Of a stretch of DNA of 64,000 bases, positions 61,959 through 64,000 are shown piece by piece. The notes beneath the pieces are model-generated. The model saw only the letters and a program-made list of their open reading frames with translations, searched no databases and was not told the origin of the DNA. The stretch covers positions 87,535-151,534 of the forward strand of contig BCKE01000031.1 of NCBI GenBank assembly GCA_001600495.1, given 5' to 3'. The stretch is from Pilasporangium apinafurcum. Taxonomy: Eukaryota; Oomycota; Peronosporomycetes; Pythiales; Pythiaceae. Position 1 is the stretch's first letter. Every line of letters starts with the position of its first letter. The position numbers were made by a program, and so were the translations under genes.

Positions 61959-63482
61959 ATGAAGCGCAAAGGTCCTTCTTCGACAACACTGAGTGGAGCT
62001 TCTTCATCGCCTTACAGTAGTGCATCGCGGTCCTTTGCGCCAACATCGTGGCGGTTCGTGGACAGCAGCAGCCAGCGACGCACATTCATAATCTGTGGCG
62101 TTGGGCTGCTCGTGTTGTTCTGTGTGTATCGTGTATTCTTCGACAGCATCATCCCTTTTCAAGTCACGACTTCTACCAGAACAACGAAATTATCACAGCA
62201 ACAGCAAACGCTGCGCAATAATAAAGAATCATATGCACTGCTGACTTCTGACCACAGGCTGCAGAAAAACCTACCGACTGAGTATCCGAATGGCGTGCAA
62301 AACCGATTCAGTTGTGATCTCCCCGCATTGAGATATCAGTGTGATTTAGATGGAATGACAGGTTGTCAGGCCTACCCGCAATTGTTCCCAGTGAACGATT
62401 TACTCAAGAACTGGTCACCGGATGCTGCGCATAAACGTCCTACGGAGTTATTTTCCAGCATCTGTCGCTTCAACATATCATCTCCTGTATGGGACCTGAT
62501 GGCTAGACCCATTTGAAAGCTTGACTAAATACTAGTGGCGATTAAGATGGCTGACTGTTTTACGTTTCGTTGTAGTACGAGTATCAACTAGCCCAAGTAT
62601 TCCACCAAATGGAAGTACCGTTCATCGCATACGGGATCCCAGACCTCACAAGTGCATCTACTCGATGGACAGATGAAGTAAAGAGTGGCAAACTTGAGCA
62701 TCGATTCAGCGGTTATTTTCTAATCTTTGTGCATGATTTCTCTCTTTATATAGTATTTGACGGAAAAGCTGGATCCAAACGAGTTATACAAGATCCACGT
62801 TTCCAACAACAGCCATTTTATGTATTATTCCAAGTCCAACGCACTCGGCGGCGAACTTCCAACCTATGATTCGCAATGGTGGACGTATCCGCAATTTACA
62901 CATGCCATCAAGCAATCGAAACGATTTGGACCAAATGAAGCCCATCGCTACTACTACCTCATGCTCAAAGCCCGTGATCTTCAAAATCGTGCCAAATTTG
63001 TCTACGACGACCTGCCGTTCCTCGATCCGTCTCGCAATGATGAAGAAAGTGGTGGCTATGGCGATTTCTTCATCCGCGACAGGCAAGTCGCCCTGCAGCG
63101 TGGCATAATGTGTCGCCTCGGTATGCGCGGCATCATCACCGAGGGTCATATTGACGCTGGCTTCAATATGATCGCGATGGTACGTGGTGCAAAGCGATAT
63201 ATTCTCTCTCCGCCGAGCGTTTGCTCATGTTTGGAGCTAATCACCACGGGACAGTCTGCACGTCATACGAAGCTGGACTGGTCGAATCTTAAGGCGCTGC
63301 CTGAACACGCCAAGAAATGTCCTGCCACGGAGGTGATTGTCGAAGCTGGAGATGTATTGTATGTACCCTCATACTGGTATCATCACATTGTGTCGTTGGA
63401 CGAAAGTATTCAATGCAACTCGCGGTCGGGGGTGATCGTTCGGCCAGATGTGGCATCTTTTCTCGCGAAATGCGGTTTTTGA
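61959..63482 (+). CDS. Membrane-anchored JmjC (cupin-8 type) protein
   Basis: Three exons (61959-62486, 62576-62677, 62754-63482) join in frame to 452 residues. The N-terminus is basic and Ser-rich, then one hydrophobic helix at about 42-60 (TFIICGVGLLVLFCVYRVF). No cleavage site is obvious, so a type II membrane protein with a lumenal or extracellular catalytic domain is likely. The C-terminal half is a JmjC/cupin fold with the iron ligands H342 and D344 (GHIDAGFN) and H420 or H421 (SYWYHHI). Motifs AMVRGAKRYILSPP and VEAGDVLYVPS are typical. Such enzymes are Fe(II)- and 2-oxoglutarate-dependent oxygenases. A membrane anchor argues against histone demethylation and suggests hydroxylation of secreted proteins or a similar role. 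The substrate is unknown. Confidence 0.85.
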
Positions 63483-64000
63483 TCAAAGACAAGATGTCTT
63501 TAGGTTAATACGATCTACAATTTTGTGGAAGCAGATACCAAGATCGTATGTGCCTGCACGGTTTTTTTCAGTGGCAAGAGTGTAAGCGACCGACGAACTT
63601 TTCCATGTGATAATTTGTTCGTATATGTACATACTGTTTGATTTTTATTTGGCGATCAGAGGAGATGGATTTATGAATTGCTCATATTCAAATTGCAACT
63701 GTCGCTGTATTGTGCACATGCTGAAAACAACCAGACGTATAGGATAATCAAAGCGAGTACATGGCTCAGATATGGGATCAAAACTGCTGCACACAAGTGC
63801 TAGTTGCAGTGGTGAACACAGTCATCTCAGCGAAAGAAATCTTTTCCAGCTTATGTGACACGTGATGCATATGTGAACATACCGAAAGTGTAAGACATGC
63901 GTTCATATGTATACTTTACTACTGGATTATTGCTCAAAATACTATTGAAGGGTGGAGAAAATACTAACTGGTCAATTGTATGTATGCAAATTTTAATTCT
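63483..64000. other. 3' flank to window edge, no gene seen
   Basis: About 520 bases, mostly AT-rich. No frame of note and no RNA gene recognised. Confidence 0.5.

Overview
The window looks like nuclear DNA from an oomycete (stramenopile). The genes are eukaryotic, with short GT-AG introns of about 45 to 130 nt that can be traced by reading-frame continuity. The most characteristic content is a block of START-like plus FYVE zinc-finger proteins, which are expanded in oomycetes. A secreted arabinanase fits a plant-associated lifestyle. I cannot name the species from the sequence alone.

Layout. From 1 to 14.6 kb lie housekeeping genes: a heat-shock-factor-type DNA-binding protein, eIF5B, a steroid 5-alpha-reductase-like enzyme, an ALY/REF mRNA export factor, a probable V-ATPase accessory (Ac45/VOA1-like) membrane protein, and the diphthamide J-protein DPH4. 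From 15.2 to 24.9 kb lie two ion-channel genes tail to tail: a 2,500-residue single-exon protein with four cyclic-nucleotide-gated-channel repeats in one chain, and a Kv-type potassium channel with a C-terminal EF-hand. From 25.3 to 41.4 kb come PUS1, a GH43 endo-arabinanase, a PH-domain scaffold, a small TAZ-finger protein, a PDZ/coiled-coil/PH-like protein, the alpha subunit of the mitochondrial processing peptidase, and a membrane-anchored class 3 aldehyde dehydrogenase.

From 41.5 to 56.2 kb lie five paralogous START-FYVE genes in mixed orientation. They share a tiny first exon, an altered FYVE finger and a conserved C-terminal module. From 57.3 to 63.5 kb lie a protein with four calponin-homology domains, UTP11, and a membrane-anchored JmjC protein.

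The strongest candidate for something new is the four-repeat channel. Repeats 1 and 3 resemble each other, and so do 2 and 4. The phosphate-binding arginine of the nucleotide pocket survives only in 1 and 3. All four pore loops differ, and none carries the K+ signature. Next are the shared tail module of the START-FYVE cluster, and an apparent 4-nt GTAG insertion that breaks the frame of the last CH domain. No virus-like element, transposon, tRNA, rRNA or CRISPR array was recognised. Gene models come from reading the sequence only and no database search was run.
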